Assembly (NCBI GenBank): GCA_937887565.1
Contig: CALABS010000029.1
Span: forward strand, 1-64,000
Source: an uncultured Rhodospirillaceae bacterium
GTDB lineage: Bacteria > Pseudomonadota > Alphaproteobacteria > Rhodospirillales > Magnetospirillaceae
DNA: 64,000 bases
Reading direction: 5' to 3'
A model generated the notes under the pieces. It ran no database searches, was not told the origin of the DNA, and saw only the letters and a list, made by a program, of their open reading frames with translations. Both the position numbers and the translations under genes were made by a program. Numbering within the stretch: position 1 is the stretch's first letter; every line of letters starts with the position of its first letter. This document shows, piece after piece, positions 63,984 to 64,000 of this stretch.

Positions 63984-64000
63984 TCATGCCATGTCCCGGT

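Overview
The window looks like chromosome of a high-GC alphaproteobacterium, most likely Rhodospirillales and Magnetospirillum-like. The evidence is a CcrM-type GANTC methyltransferase, a GTTC-N7-GTTC LexA box, class I (archaeal-type) lysyl-tRNA synthetase, GatCAB, a conserved ispG-hisS-hemA-prfA-prmC-DUF4167 block, a Sox thiosulfate cluster and dense sensory genes (chemoreceptor, HD-GYP, hemerythrin). The genus is an inference from gene content. I see no rRNA, tRNA, CRISPR array, IS element or prophage.

Layout. 0-6.3 kb: membrane protein whose stop codon lies in a 26-bp tandem repeat; leuA behind a Leu-codon leader peptide; a NUDIX-DUF47-pit phosphate operon whose promoter carries a PHO box; a tyrosine-phosphatase-like gene. 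6.3-14.1 kb: gatCAB, a DAHL-type histidine kinase with a di-haem peroxidase, ruvX, a DJ-1/PfpI protein. 14.1-24.6 kb: hemerythrin, degenerate EAL protein, EamA transporter with divergent LysR regulator, chemoreceptor, MBL hydrolase, LOG protein, cytidylate-kinase-like protein, receiver-domain protein. 24.6-30.2 kb: pyrB, a pyrC lacking metal ligands, plsY, HD-GYP response regulator, MFS transporter. 30.2-36.1 kb: more accessory in character, with an MT-A70 methylase and divergent BglII-fold endonuclease, lysS, an SOS-type promoter, a TGA-interrupted gene, and ccrM preceded by four clustered GANTC sites. 36-46 kb: SPW protein, rnhB, antiporter, spermidine-synthase-like protein, dsrE, then soxXYZABVW. 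46-54.4 kb: ispG, hisS, hemA, prfA, prmC, DUF4167, a Crp/Fnr regulator and a truncated clpB. 54.4-64 kb: pccB - GIY-YIG - pccA, ATP12 chaperone, class A beta-lactamase, AsmA, HAD phosphatase and a secreted protein.

How the genes work together. The sox cluster with the SoxV/SoxW thiol relay gives periplasmic thiosulfate oxidation; soxCD is absent and a DsrE-like gene is adjacent, so sulfane sulfur is probably stored or passed to another pathway. The pit operon is predicted to be under PhoB, with a box geometry suggesting repression. PccBA carboxylates propionyl-CoA.

The most unusual items are: the GIY-YIG gene bracketed by inverted copies of a palindromic repeat inside the pcc operon; the clpB stub at its expected syntenic position; the four GANTC sites before ccrM; the PHO box filling the spacer of the pit operon promoter; and the MT-A70/BglII-fold restriction pair. 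Starts were chosen by Shine-Dalgarno position, overlap and family length. All functions are from reading the sequence; no database search was run.
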